DNA from: Planktothrix sp. FACHB-1365
Lineage (GTDB): Bacteria > Cyanobacteriota > Cyanobacteriia > Cyanobacteriales > Microcoleaceae
Direction of reading: 5' to 3'
NCBI RefSeq assembly: GCF_014697575.1
Contig: NZ_JACJSC010000002.1
Span: forward strand, 307,483 to 371,482
Length of the DNA: 64,000 nucleotides
Shown here piece after piece: positions 39,039 through 48,394 of this stretch. The notes under the pieces were generated by a model. The model did no database searches. It was not told where the DNA came from and saw only the letters and a list, made by a program, of their open reading frames with translations. The position numbers and the translations under genes are program-made. How positions within the stretch are numbered: the first letter of the stretch is position 1; each line of letters starts with the position of its first letter.

Positions 39039-40733
39039 TTGAATTTAATTCGTCCACTCCCCCAAGATGTTGTTTATTTAATCGCGGCTAGTGAAGTTAT
39101 TGATTCCTTAGCCGCTGTGGTTCGAGAATTAGTTGAAAATGCCTTAGATGCTCACGCAACTCGGATTACAATCTCGGTATGGCCGGAATTGTGGCGGGTA
39201 CAAGTGGCGGATAATGGCTTAGGAATGGATTTAGCCAATTTAAAACAAGCTGCCAGCGCCCATAGTACCAGTAAAATTAATACTATTACTGATTTATTTC
39301 AAATTAAAAGTTTAGGATTTCGCGGGGAAGCCTTACATAGTTTAGCACAATTATCGAATTTAGAAATTATTAGTCGTCCGAGTTCTCCTTCTGCTTCAAG
39401 TCCGGGTTGGCGAGTTCATTATAATCAGCAAGGAGAAGCGATTAAAACCGAAACTATTGCGGTTGCATCGGGAACCGTTGTTACTGTTTCTAATTTATTT
39501 GAAAATTGGCAAACTCGTCGCCAATCTTTGCCGTCTTCTGCTCAACAATTGCGGGGGATTCAGTTAATCATTCAGCAAATTGCCTTATGTCATCCCCAGG
39601 TCACTTGGCAACTTCGTCAAGGTAATACTCCTTGGTTTCAAATTAGTCCGGGAGTCAATGCTCAACAAATTTTACCTCAAATTATTAAAAATATTCGTTT
39701 GAATGATTTATATTATTTGAAAATCCCCCCAAATTATGATAATATTAATGAAGAAACTATTGAATTAATATTAGGATTACCCGACCGATGCCATCGTCGT
39801 AAACCCGATTGGGTCAAGGTTGCGATTAATGGCCGGATGGTGCGATCGCCTGAATTAGAACAAACCTTATTAACGGCCTTGGCGCGAACTTGTCCCCGCG
39901 ATCGCTATCCCATTTGTTTTGTTCATGTCCACCTTTCTCCTGACCAAATAGACTGGAATCGTAACCCGGATAAAAGTGAAATTTATCTTCAAAACTTAAA
40001 CGTATTACAAGGACAAATTAGTCAAGGAATTGACCAAGCTTTACGGTTAAATTTTGACCGAATTTCTTTGCCTCAAAATCGAATTGATCAGTTAATCAAA
40101 GTTTCAGAAGAAAAGGGAAAGTATCAAATTAATTCTTCGATAGAATCTAATTTAGAAGAATCTGCAATTTCCTCTCATAATGAATTAGGGATGATCGAAA
40201 TTAAAGCGATCGCCCAAGTTCTGAATACTTATATTATTGCAGAACATTCTAGCGGATTATGGTTAATTGAACAACATATTGCCCATGAACGGGTTTTATA
40301 TGAACAAATTTGTGATCAATGGCGATTAGTTGCTCTCGAACCTGGTATTATTTTACAATCTCTCTCAACAGCACAATTAGAACAAATGCAGCGTTTAGGA
40401 TTAGAAATTGATTTGTTTGGCGAGGGAGTTTGGGTGGTTAGAAATGCACCGGAATTATTAGCAAAACGCAGTGATTGTTCAGAAGCTTTATTAGAATTAA
40501 GTTTAGGCGGAGATTTACAAGCCGCCCAAGTCGCAACAGCCTGTCGTAGTGCGATTAAAAATGGAACATCTCTGAGTTTAACCCAAATGCAAACTTTATT
40601 AGATCAATGGATCAAAACTCGAAACCCCCGCACTTGTCCCCATGGTCGCCCGATTGTTTTACAATTAGAAGAATCCTCCCTATCCCGGTTTTTCCGTCGC
40701 CATTGGGTGATTGGAAAAAGTCATGGAATTTAA
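39039..40733 (+). CDS. mutL: DNA mismatch repair protein MutL
   Basis: 564 aa. GHKL ATPase: ENALDAHAT (N box), VADNGLGMD, and the TSKI...LGFRGEALHSL loop; the transducer domain has NGRMVRSPELEQ; the C-terminal dimerisation domain has AEHSSGLWLIEQHIAHERVLYEQ and the zinc-loop/endonuclease-associated CPHGRPIV. The TTG start at 39039 gives LIRPLPQDVVYLIAASEVID; the usual IAAGEV is IAASEV. MutL links MutS recognition to strand removal. Confidence 0.95.
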   Translation: MNLIRPLPQDVVYLIAASEVIDSLAAVVRELVENALDAHATRITISVWPELWRVQVADNGLGMDLANLKQAASAHSTSKINTITDLFQIKSLGFRGEALHSLAQLSNLEIISRPSSPSASSPGWRVHYNQQGEAIKTETIAVASGTVVTVSNLFENWQTRRQSLPSSAQQLRGIQLIIQQIALCHPQVTWQLRQGNTPWFQISPGVNAQQILPQIIKNIRLNDLYYLKIPPNYDNINEETIELILGLPDRCHRRKPDWVKVAINGRMVRSPELEQTLLTALARTCPRDRYPICFVHVHLSPDQIDWNRNPDKSEIYLQNLNVLQGQISQGIDQALRLNFDRISLPQNRIDQLIKVSEEKGKYQINSSIESNLEESAISSHNELGMIEIKAIAQVLNTYIIAEHSSGLWLIEQHIAHERVLYEQICDQWRLVALEPGIILQSLSTAQLEQMQRLGLEIDLFGEGVWVVRNAPELLAKRSDCSEALLELSLGGDLQAAQVATACRSAIKNGTSLSLTQMQTLLDQWIKTRNPRTCPHGRPIVLQLEESSLSRFFRRHWVIGKSHGI

Positions 40734-40739
40734 TAATAA

Positions 40740-40766
40740 GGCAATAGGCAATAGGCAATAGGCAAT
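40740..40766. repeat. Heptanucleotide tandem repeat (GGCAATA)n
   Basis: Three exact GGCAATA units plus a partial fourth, just after mutL. Confidence 0.85.
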
Positions 40767-40913
40767 GGAAAATAAAAGAAGTGATTGTCTAATATTTTAG
40801 GGTTTAAGGTTGGAATTAAAAAAAGGTTTAAAGGCTAATAGAGAGTAACTTATAATTGCAGACTTTCTGATTTTTGTTATACAATAAAAATAATCCTATT
40901 TTATTAATTTCCA

Positions 40914-42218
40914 ATGGTAAATCCTATTCTCGATCAAATCTTACAACTCGCCACTCAAAAAGCAGATGCTGTTGAGGTTTATTATCTGTCGAGTCAGAAT
41001 ACTCCTATTGAGTTTGAAAATAATCGCCTCAAGTCCCTACAAACAAAAGCCAGACAAGGAGTAGCATTACGACTCATTCACCAAGGTAAATTAGGATTTG
41101 CTAGTTCAACGGATTTAACCCGTTTAGAAGATTTAGTAGAAGCCGCCTTACAAACTTCAGAAATTGGAGCCCCGGCTGATTTTGAATTGGCGGCGGATCT
41201 CCATTTATCTTCCCCGACTTCCGCCTTTATTCCTCCCGCCACTCAAGAATTAGTTGAAATCGGAAAAAACTTGATTGAACAGGTACTTAATTATAATCCT
41301 GAAATCTTAGTGAGTGTGGGATTTAATATTTCTCGTCAACAAATCCAAATTGCCACAAATCAGGATGTTTATGCCGAACGTTCTAGTCAGTTATTCAGTG
41401 CTTCCTTATCGGGAAATTTAGTTAGAGGAGAAGACTTTTTAGAAATTGGCTGTTATGATGTTGCCAGCGATCGCCCTTTACAAACTGACCGCTTACTCCA
41501 AGACTTAATCCAAAAATATCGCCTAGCCGAACAAAAAGCCACAATTCAAAGTGGAACTTTCCCCATCTTTTTTACCCCTCAAGCCGTTGCGAGAATATTT
41601 GGGGGATTATTTAGAACAATTTTATCCGGTCAAACCATTGTTCAAAAATCTTCCCCCTTAGTTGATAAAGTCGGAGAAACTTTATTTGATTCTCGTTTAA
41701 GTTTATATGAAGACCCCAATTTCGGCCCCTCCGCCTGTTCTTTTGACGATGAAGGAACTCCAACCACCGCCAAACAATTCATTGATCACGGAACAATAAA
41801 TCAATTTTACTGGGATCGACAATGGGGAAGTAAGTATCAAATTTCATCCACCGGAAATGGATTTCGCGGGGGGTTATCTCGTCCCAGTCCATCCTTAGTT
41901 AATTTATGTCTTGAGCCCGGAAAAACCTCAACCGAAGACTTAATTGCTAGTATTGATCAAGGCTTAATTGTAGATCAAGTTTTAGGGGCAGGTCAATCCA
42001 ATCAACTCGCCGGAGAATTTTCTGTTAACCTCGATTTAGGTTATAAAGTTGAACAAGGTAAAATTGTCGGTCGGGTGAAAAATACAATGGTAGCGGGGAA
42101 TATTTTTGAAGCCTTTAAACAGTTAGTGGATTTAGGAAATCAACCGGAATGGGTGGGAAGTAGTTCCTATGTTCCGAGTTTATTATTTGAACAGTTAGGA
42201 GTTGCAGCTAAACATTAA
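40914..42218 (+). CDS. TldD/PmbA family protein, TldE (PmbA)-like
   Basis: 434 aa. N-terminal helical domain (ATQKADAVEVYYLSS, EFENNRLKSLQTKARQGVALR) and a C-terminal beta domain (SQLAGEFSVNLDLGY-like segment, VKNTMVAGNIFEAF). No HExxxH zinc motif is seen, as expected for TldE, which pairs with a zinc-bearing TldD subunit for proteolysis. The stop codon overlaps the convergent gene by three bases. Confidence 0.88.
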   Translation: MVNPILDQILQLATQKADAVEVYYLSSQNTPIEFENNRLKSLQTKARQGVALRLIHQGKLGFASSTDLTRLEDLVEAALQTSEIGAPADFELAADLHLSSPTSAFIPPATQELVEIGKNLIEQVLNYNPEILVSVGFNISRQQIQIATNQDVYAERSSQLFSASLSGNLVRGEDFLEIGCYDVASDRPLQTDRLLQDLIQKYRLAEQKATIQSGTFPIFFTPQAVARIFGGLFRTILSGQTIVQKSSPLVDKVGETLFDSRLSLYEDPNFGPSACSFDDEGTPTTAKQFIDHGTINQFYWDRQWGSKYQISSTGNGFRGGLSRPSPSLVNLCLEPGKTSTEDLIASIDQGLIVDQVLGAGQSNQLAGEFSVNLDLGYKVEQGKIVGRVKNTMVAGNIFEAFKQLVDLGNQPEWVGSSSYVPSLLFEQLGVAAKH

Positions 42219-44017
42219 AAAAGCCGCCAATTTAATAAAAAATAAATTCCTTGTTCCTGTAACGTGCGATCGCCAGACTCTGTTTGAATTAAGGGAATTC
42301 CCCAGTCAATTCGTGCGGTCAAGCGATCGCTATATTTCCACCTTAATCCTAACCCGACGGACAATAATGTGCGATCGGGTAACTCCAATTCTCCCGGTGC
42401 ATTCCAAGCTTGACCAAAATCTATAAAAGGGGTGAGTTGTAAGACTCCCTCACCATTTTTGGTGCGAACTAGGGGATAACGCAATTCTGCGGAAGCAAAA
42501 ATCACATTATCCCGTAACAACACATCCTGACGATAGCCTCGCACACTTTCCATTCCTCCCAGTCCCATTTGTTCTAAAGGAAGTAATTCTTGGTTCGTCA
42601 GTTGCACATCAGACCGCAATAAAAACACAGTATCGGGTGCTAACAACCGCACCCACTGCACCTGACCTCGCCAAGCAAAATATTGACTATCCGGTTGATC
42701 TGAACTTAACGTTGCATCCAAGAGTCCGACGCCAAAACTCAATTGCGATCGCACCGCAAACACCTGTTTTGGCCCTTGATAGGTATATTCTTGAGAAAAT
42801 CGAAAAATCGAAAGTCGTGTTTTCCCGTCCTCCTCTGCACCCCTGGACAAAGGAAAACCCACCCCTAAAATACTGGTATCACTTTCCCGACGACCAAAGG
42901 TCAACCCTAATGCGAATTCTTCCGTTGGGGTTTGAATAATCGGTTGACGAATGCGGAATTCATAATTAACACTATTAGCTTTAATATCTAAATCGTTAAA
43001 CGGAGGTTCCACAATGCGACTATTAGTATAGTTAAAATAAAAGCCTAATGTCGTATTGCGAGAGGTAACAGGAAAGGTATACAACGTATCGACAATATTA
43101 CTCCCTTGAGTATTACTATAGGACAACTCTAAGCGATCGCCTTGTCCTAATAAATTCCCTTCACTGACTTCAATTCCCCGTTCCCATGATCCGACCGTCG
43201 GAGAGCGATTATTATCGGTAAATAAATTAACATTAAAGGTGTTGGCGGTTTCAAACGTAACATTCAGAATACTTTCGCCTGGATTAATTCCGGTTGCTAA
43301 TTCCGCCGAAATCCTTTCCACAACCGGATCAAGTTGCAGTAATTGTAAAGCTTGTAAAAGGTGTTTTTGATTAAAGGGTTTACGAGTTACTAATTCCAAC
43401 CGACTTTTAACATAGTTAGGATTTAATCGCCCTTTTCCTTGAATATTAATTGCGGTAATTCTTCCTTCTAAAACGGTAAGGGTCACGGTTCCATTGGTTA
43501 AGGTTTGGGGCGGAATTAATGCACCGGAGGTAATATAACCCTGAGAAATATAAAAATTTGTCACCGCAGAACGCGCCTGCAATAACTCGGTAAAGGTAAT
43601 GGGATGACCCACAAAATGTTTAGTAATTTCCGCTAATTGTTGATCACTAAAAACCGTATTTCCTTCAAATTCAAACCGTTCAATTGTAATGGTATTCAAA
43701 CTCTCAGGAATTTGTTCTGAGGGGATTGGGGTAGGAAATGACGGAGAAAGCAAGGGTTCTAATGGAGGGGAAGGAGAAGGAAGTTGAGGTTCTAGGGGTG
43801 AAGGTTGAGGAGGAATTGGGATAATTGATCCGTCGTGGGGTAAAGATTCAGGACGTTGATCTGTTAGAGGAGGACTCACCTGAGCTAAGGCAGAATTGAT
43901 CTGTAAAAGTAGGATAAAAAATGGAGAATAGGCAGAAAAAAAACGAAGTTTAATATTAAGTTTTAAAGGATTAAAACCAAAGTTTTTAATATTAAAAATT
44001 TGTAAAAAATGAGGCAT
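42215..44017 (-). CDS. TpsB/Omp85-superfamily outer-membrane transporter (ShlB/FhaC type)
   Basis: 600 aa. A signal peptide ends near ALAQ (residue ~46); a Pro-rich linker (~47-100) follows, then POTRA-like domains (ITIERFEFEGNTVFSDQQL, TVLEGRITAINIQGKGRL) and a C-terminal beta barrel (NLFTDNNRSPTVG, ELSYSNTQGSNIVDT, MGLGGMESVRGYRQD, WGIPLIQTESG). TpsB proteins export a TpsA passenger; no passenger gene is adjacent, so the substrate lies elsewhere or differs. Confidence 0.87.
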   Translation of the reverse strand: MPHFLQIFNIKNFGFNPLKLNIKLRFFSAYSPFFILLLQINSALAQVSPPLTDQRPESLPHDGSIIPIPPQPSPLEPQLPSPSPPLEPLLSPSFPTPIPSEQIPESLNTITIERFEFEGNTVFSDQQLAEITKHFVGHPITFTELLQARSAVTNFYISQGYITSGALIPPQTLTNGTVTLTVLEGRITAINIQGKGRLNPNYVKSRLELVTRKPFNQKHLLQALQLLQLDPVVERISAELATGINPGESILNVTFETANTFNVNLFTDNNRSPTVGSWERGIEVSEGNLLGQGDRLELSYSNTQGSNIVDTLYTFPVTSRNTTLGFYFNYTNSRIVEPPFNDLDIKANSVNYEFRIRQPIIQTPTEEFALGLTFGRRESDTSILGVGFPLSRGAEEDGKTRLSIFRFSQEYTYQGPKQVFAVRSQLSFGVGLLDATLSSDQPDSQYFAWRGQVQWVRLLAPDTVFLLRSDVQLTNQELLPLEQMGLGGMESVRGYRQDVLLRDNVIFASAELRYPLVRTKNGEGVLQLTPFIDFGQAWNAPGELELPDRTLLSVGLGLRWKYSDRLTARIDWGIPLIQTESGDRTLQEQGIYFLLNWRLF

Positions 44018-44297
44018 AAAAAATATAGAAATCTGGTTTTACTAGAGTCTTAGGAGTTAAGGAATCCAGAAATTGAAAATAGTCCAGAGCATGAATATTT
44101 CATCAACCTCCAGAACCTTTATTCTTCTATTGATTTCTTTCTTCAAGTCAGCCAATCTAAATCCTGATTATTAGCCATTTTAACTTTTGCAACAAATTGA
44201 TATCAAGATTAGAGATCTTGGGTCTAAAGTGTCTCCTTCTTCTTTTATAATTAAAAATTAGGCTACTCCTGAACAGCAATTGAGTCAAATTTTTACA

Positions 44298-44630
44298 ATG
44301 ACGGTTTATCAAGTCCGCTTAATTAACGAAGCTCAAGGTTTAGATTGCACCATTCCGGTTCCTGATGATCAGTATATTCTCGATATTGCAAAAGACAATG
44401 GTATTCGTCTACCATCAGGATGTGAGCAAGGAGATTGTTCAGTTTGTGTTGCTAAACTCCTAAACGGTCAAGTTGATCAAAGTGAACAAAAATTTCTCCG
44501 GCCTGCGGAAATCGCGATGGGGTATACTGTAACCTGTGTTGCTTATCCTCGTTCAGATTGTACCCTCTATACCCATCAAGAACAAGTTTTATATCAATCC
44601 TCTCTTTATTATCAACCTAATTCAGATTGA
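44298..44630 (+). CDS. 2Fe-2S ferredoxin
   Basis: 110 aa from ATG 44298 (TTG 44280 is an in-frame alternative). Plant-type [2Fe-2S] cysteines: CEQGDCSVC then a fourth in VTCVAYP. Carries electrons to FNR, nitrogen or sulfur-assimilation enzymes; this one is longer than PetF and has a C-terminal Tyr/Gln-rich tail, so it is probably not the main photosynthetic ferredoxin. Confidence 0.9.
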   Translation: MTVYQVRLINEAQGLDCTIPVPDDQYILDIAKDNGIRLPSGCEQGDCSVCVAKLLNGQVDQSEQKFLRPAEIAMGYTVTCVAYPRSDCTLYTHQEQVLYQSSLYYQPNSD

Positions 44631-44687
44631 TATTTATCCCTGGATTCATCTAAACTCACCGTCAAAACTTAACTTTTTATTCTTAAT

Positions 44688-45125
44688 ATGGATCGTTTTT
44701 TATACGAAAAATCTATTTCTTATCAAGGGTATTTAATTATTCCCTTTGTTCGAGTGACGGTGAGTGATAGAAAAATTTATTCTTATATGTTATTATCCCA
44801 ACTGGGACATAAAGGAAAATTTCACAAATCTGAAAATCCGGCTGATCTCTATTGTAGTCAACTGGAAAAAATTATCGAAATTGCTCAGGATCATTTAGAT
44901 CACCATTCAGATATTATTCCTAAAGAAGATTATTTTCACTGTCGATATACCTATCAAAATGATTTAATTATCATTTATCAAGAAGCGGAAAAATACTTTT
45001 ACGATCATTACAAACCTTATAGTTTAAATAATATTGCAGCGCCTAAACTTTTCCTTTCACAACAAGACTGTATTAATTGGGTTAAAGCCGGATTAGATCG
45101 TTCTGGGACAGTCACCGAGACTTGA
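44688..45125 (+). CDS. Hypothetical protein
   Basis: 145 aa, soluble, His/Tyr/Asp rich (DHLDHHSDIIPKEDYFHC). It follows the ferredoxin gene by 57 bp, perhaps in one operon. Not recognised. Confidence 0.6.
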   Translation: MDRFLYEKSISYQGYLIIPFVRVTVSDRKIYSYMLLSQLGHKGKFHKSENPADLYCSQLEKIIEIAQDHLDHHSDIIPKEDYFHCRYTYQNDLIIIYQEAEKYFYDHYKPYSLNNIAAPKLFLSQQDCINWVKAGLDRSGTVTET

Positions 45126-45208
45126 AAAACTCTTGTACATTAACTAATGATTTGTTATCTTAACATTTTTTTAATGGTACCAGAACCCCCATAATTCTGT
45201 CAAGCAAA

Positions 45209-45664
45209 TTGTTCTCAGCAATTTTATCTTTAGTTTTATTACTCGATTACTTTCTCTCAATTCATGAATTAGGAGATGATATCTTAGTCTTCTTCATTCC
45301 CATCGAAGCAACTCGCAGGATTAAGAATATTTGCGAACTCACTGTTTTTGCCGTTTATGGCATCGGACTTTTAGCTTATCTGTGGATTTTTAAAAATTTG
45401 ATTTATCAATCCGAATATTTGTTTTTATTAATCACTATTTTTTGGCTGTTTTTAAGCCTTGTATTTGATATGTTAGAAACCTCTTTGTTTACCCATTCTT
45501 ACTTATTTGAAGAGTGTTTTAAACTCTTAGCGATCGCAACGTATACGCTATATTTTGCTCGACTAGGAAATAGGCAAGGAAACCTGATTCGATGGCTTAT
45601 GCCCTTTCTGGAAATCAATGGCATCTACAATTGTTGCATGGGATTAGAATTAACACGTTATTGA
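45209..45664 (+). CDS. Hypothetical membrane protein (four helices)
   Basis: 151 aa from TTG 45209; no ATG start is available. Four hydrophobic segments (e.g. AILSLVLLLDYFL, FAVYGIGLLAYLWIF, YLFLLITIFWLFLSLV, LLAIATYTLYFA). No motif recognised. Its 3' end overlaps the next frame by 73 bp, so one of the two starts may be different. Confidence 0.55.
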   Translation: MFSAILSLVLLLDYFLSIHELGDDILVFFIPIEATRRIKNICELTVFAVYGIGLLAYLWIFKNLIYQSEYLFLLITIFWLFLSLVFDMLETSLFTHSYLFEECFKLLAIATYTLYFARLGNRQGNLIRWLMPFLEINGIYNCCMGLELTRY

Positions 45665-46167
45665 CTATTTCTAATAAACCGATAACGTTGCAACTTTTAG
45701 ATTTCTCCAATCTGCTGAATAACGATTGGTTAGTGATCTATTCCTTTCCTGTGATTGAAGGCGACTATCAACATTGCCTAGATCTGGTTATCTTTATTAA
45801 TGGATTGCCATTAGTAGTCTTTCAGGGTCTTCATGGAGGGGAGGAAAGCTGGTCACTACGAGCGGCGTGTTTACGACTTCAAGAGTATCAAGTTCACCTG
45901 CCTAAGTTTTTTTCATTTAATGAGTTGCTGGTGCTGTCTAATGGGATTCAATCTCGGATTGGCACATTAATGAATGATTGGAAACAGTTTATCCCAATTC
46001 CTGCAATTAACAAAGAAGATATCCCTTTCTTAGGAGAAACCGAGATAGAAATGTTAATTCAAGGGTTTTTTGATCAACGGCGATTTTTGCAAATCGTACA
46101 AAACGGGATTATATTTCGACAAAGCCGGACGAAGTTAACCAAAAAGTTACCTAAAAAATCGGTTTAA
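45592..46167 (+). pseudogene. Truncated HsdR-like (type I restriction) N-terminal domain
   Basis: 191 aa resembling only the N-terminal nuclease domain of type I restriction subunits: NDWLVIYSFPVIEG, LVIFINGLPLVVFQ, LRLQEYQVHLPKFFSFNELLVLSNG, SRIGTLMNDWKQFIPI. HsdR proteins have ExK in place of VFQGLH (Asp present, Glu/Lys lost), and the helicase part (~800 residues) is missing. So the domain is likely inactive, a decayed remnant or a repurposed protein. It lies immediately before the integrated element. Confidence 0.65.
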
Positions 46168-46231
46168 AGTTCGTAATGGGGGTTTTAAACCCAATTTTTC
46201 GATAAGCATTTCCTACGAGCCAATCAATAAA

Positions 46232-46254
46232 TGCGGACAAAAGGACTTGAACCT
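46232..46254 (-). other. Attachment-site copy: 3' end of a tRNA gene (probable tRNA-Leu)
   Basis: On the minus strand the 23 bp read as T-loop TTCAAGT with its 3' stem CCTTT, acceptor strand TGTCCGC and discriminator A, i.e. the last part of a tRNA whose acceptor begins GCGGACA (typical of cyanobacterial tRNA-Leu; identity inferred). The D and anticodon arms are not present upstream. The fragment's 3' side faces host DNA and its 5' side faces the recombinase gene, the order expected for the distal att copy, so the intact tRNA should lie at the element's other end beyond 64,000. Confidence 0.65.
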
Positions 46255-46332
46255 GTGAGGGAGTCTACAACCCTGATTCTACCGTAACTCAAGATTACTC
46301 AATCTCAACCCTTAAAACGGAATGAGTAAAAA

Positions 46333-47811
46333 ATGAGTAACGCTTTAAACCTAAATACAGAGGGAACCTATAAGGGATATCCTGACCTGCTAGAGTTCTA
46401 TCAACGCAAAGCTAAGGAGACACCCAAAGGAGTAAGCCTTAAGCTTCAGAATAATAAGCACTTATTACTACAGTTCACTTTTCCCGATACGAGAAAACGT
46501 TCTACTAAGACTTGTGGGGTACAATTTACAGAGAAAGGAGTTATTGAGGCACTAGACAAGGCGTGGAAGGTTAAAGAAGCCCTAGAACGGTTCACAACCG
46601 CTAGTGAGTTCTGGAGTTGGTACGACTTAGAAATACTAGGTAAAAATACCTTAGTTAATGACCTCAAAACCTACCGTGAAATATTTGAGGAAATAGAACA
46701 AGAATATTGGAACGGGACACATAAAAACACGGGAGAAAAACGGAAAAAAGGGATAACAAACTATGACCGTTCTTTTTTTGAAACCTATCTAAAGTTTTTT
46801 AATAAGTTCAATAATTGGGATAAATACCCTGAATGGATAGATTTAGAATTGGTTCTTAATTCTTTTGAAAAAGGAACTAAAAGCTACAAAGACTGTTACA
46901 GCACACTTAAAAATATAGCTAATCGCTGTAATATCAAAACCAGTCAATTGTTAATTGAAAAGCTTAATAAAATAGATTCAAAACAATCTATTTTTAAAGA
47001 AAAACAATCAATAAGTATTGATGAATTCCTGAACTGGTATAAAACCTGTAGTGATGAGATACCCACACTTAACCGTCAATGTGATAGAGAAACTAGGCAA
47101 TCATGGTTATGGGTTTGTGCTATGTGTGTAATCTATGGCTTAAGACCCAGTGAAATAATGTCAGCTATCAATCTCTACAAGCCTGTTACAGAGAAGGAAA
47201 TTAAACAAGCTTGGGGTAGCAAAGGAAGTCGCTTAGGTGCTTCAAAAGTAACGATAAAAGCTATCAATGATCCTACTAACACAGAGTTACTTTTAGTTTT
47301 AGGTAATCAATACTATGTAGGAGAAAATAACGATATCCCAATAACAATTAAAACGGGAGGACGTATCTGCACACCATTATGCAATAACAACAAAATCATT
47401 GAATTGTTAAAAATACACTATCCTAAACTACCTGCTTACACCCCAAAATTAAACAGCAAACCAGAAAGTTATATTACAGGTTTTACAGCTAATTACCGTA
47501 AACGATTATTAGGTTACAAATGCCCGGTAACGCAAGCTTATGCGTTTCGACATCTAGGTAATCAACTAGGTGAAAAGTACGGTATTCCACAAGAAACAAG
47601 AGCAAGGTCATTAGGGCATTCTGTAGCAATGAATGACAGCACCTATAAATCAAGAGAGAACTTGCAGACTACCGTAGACTTGTTGACAAATTACAGTAAA
47701 CAACCGCTAGGATTAGATGCAGCTAAGTTTCAACTTGAAGCCTCTGGCTTTGATTTAAACGATCCATCAGTTAAAGCAATGTTAAAAATTATCTATCAAT
47801 TAGATAATTAG
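46333..47811 (+). CDS. int: Tyrosine recombinase (integrase)
   Basis: 492 aa. Catalytic residues: Arg271 (GLRPSE), Arg406 in box II (YAFRHLG; the usual His at the HxxR position is Tyr403), His429 (LGHS) and nucleophile Tyr438 (NDSTYKSR). The N-terminal ~250 residues form the arm/core-binding part. It would integrate and excise the element at the tRNA 3' end 80 bp upstream. Start ATG 46333; an ATG at 46321 runs into a stop. Confidence 0.92.
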   Translation: MSNALNLNTEGTYKGYPDLLEFYQRKAKETPKGVSLKLQNNKHLLLQFTFPDTRKRSTKTCGVQFTEKGVIEALDKAWKVKEALERFTTASEFWSWYDLEILGKNTLVNDLKTYREIFEEIEQEYWNGTHKNTGEKRKKGITNYDRSFFETYLKFFNKFNNWDKYPEWIDLELVLNSFEKGTKSYKDCYSTLKNIANRCNIKTSQLLIEKLNKIDSKQSIFKEKQSISIDEFLNWYKTCSDEIPTLNRQCDRETRQSWLWVCAMCVIYGLRPSEIMSAINLYKPVTEKEIKQAWGSKGSRLGASKVTIKAINDPTNTELLLVLGNQYYVGENNDIPITIKTGGRICTPLCNNNKIIELLKIHYPKLPAYTPKLNSKPESYITGFTANYRKRLLGYKCPVTQAYAFRHLGNQLGEKYGIPQETRARSLGHSVAMNDSTYKSRENLQTTVDLLTNYSKQPLGLDAAKFQLEASGFDLNDPSVKAMLKIIYQLDN

Positions 47812-47834
47812 TTTAGTTGACTAAACAAATAATT

Positions 47835-47861
47835 AGAGGGGTTATTACACCCCTCTTTTTT
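47835..47861 (+). terminator. Intrinsic terminator of the integrase gene
   Basis: AGAGGGGT / ACCCCTCT stem with 6-base loop and a run of six T, 24 bp after the int stop codon. Confidence 0.88.
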
Positions 47862-47893
47862 AATATAGAAATGCTTCTTAAACTTAAATGTTA

Positions 47894-47948
47894 AACCCGC
47901 CCATTATAGTACGTTGGCTCACTGGCTGTGTACGTTGTTAGGCGGGTT
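47894..47948. repeat. Inverted repeat with internal direct repeats
   Basis: Arms AACCCGCC (47894-47901) and GGCGGGTT (47941-47948) enclose two direct copies of GTACGTTG (47909-47916, 47930-47937), 21 bp apart. Could be a protein-binding or recombination-related site near the recombinase gene. Confidence 0.6.
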
Positions 47949-48061
47949 ATTAGATAGATTTTGATTTTTTTTAATAGCAAGTACCTATCAAACTCAAGCT
48001 ATTTGAATTGTTTTTGGAAACACCAATGGGATTCCTCCCTTATGAAATAAGAATAACATAA

Positions 48062-48186
48062 CCTCTCTCCTACCGTCAACCTCTATTTTATTCCGCTTGT
48101 TCCCCTGTCAAGTCACGCTTACGCTGGGTACAACTTGACAGGTTCACCACGCTTCATTTAAGAGGTTTTGAGCGGTAGGAGAGAGG
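48062..48186. repeat. Three-tier nested inverted repeat
   Basis: Outer arms CCTCTCTCCTACCG (48062-48075) and CGGTAGGAGAGAGG (48173-48186); middle arms AACCTCT (48078-48084) and AGAGGTT (48161-48167); inner arms CCTGTCAAGT (48104-48113) and ACTTGACAGG (48133-48142). All three tiers are perfect and concentric. Confidence 0.85.
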
Positions 48187-48257
48187 GTGTTCTCAACACC
48201 AACAAACAACAGCTTTACAACCCATTTTTAATTCAAAAGGTTAGTCCGTATATCTAT

Positions 48258-48285
48258 TTTCAGCCGCCGAGTTCGGCGGCTGAAA
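48258..48285. terminator. Element hairpin, copy 1
   Basis: TTTCAGCCGCCGA / TCGGCGGCTGAAA, 13-bp perfect stem with 2-base loop, inside a 57-bp sequence (48250-48306) repeated exactly at 59359-59415. It follows the 3' end of the 115-aa minus-strand gene. Confidence 0.75.
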
Positions 48286-48394
48286 CTGGAAAAGTAAACC
48301 AATAGCTAACTTTTAAGGACAACATTCTCTAAACAGGCAACTACTTAAACTTAAATCTAGGAACAAAATAGAGGAACTCCCTCACTCCCTCAAA

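Larger units (their letters stand above)
47812..48394. other. Non-coding, structure-rich region downstream of int
   Basis: 583 bp with no credible gene. It holds the int terminator, the GTACGTTG inverted/direct repeat structure, a nested inverted repeat (48062-48186) and hairpin copy 1 (48258-48285). This concentration of structure is suggestive of a replication, excision or transfer site. Confidence 0.55.

Noticed and set aside
42202..42426. Plus-strand 74-aa frame at the end of the TldE-like gene
   Set aside because: Lies antisense within the TpsB coding region and lacks a ribosome-binding site.
46255..46300. Complete tRNA gene at 46.23-46.30 kb
   Set aside because: Only the T-loop, 3' T-stem and acceptor 3' strand fit; the rest cannot be folded into a cloverleaf.
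48062..48186. IS element or transposon ends
   Set aside because: No transposase between the arms, and the interior is only ~100 bp of nested palindromes.
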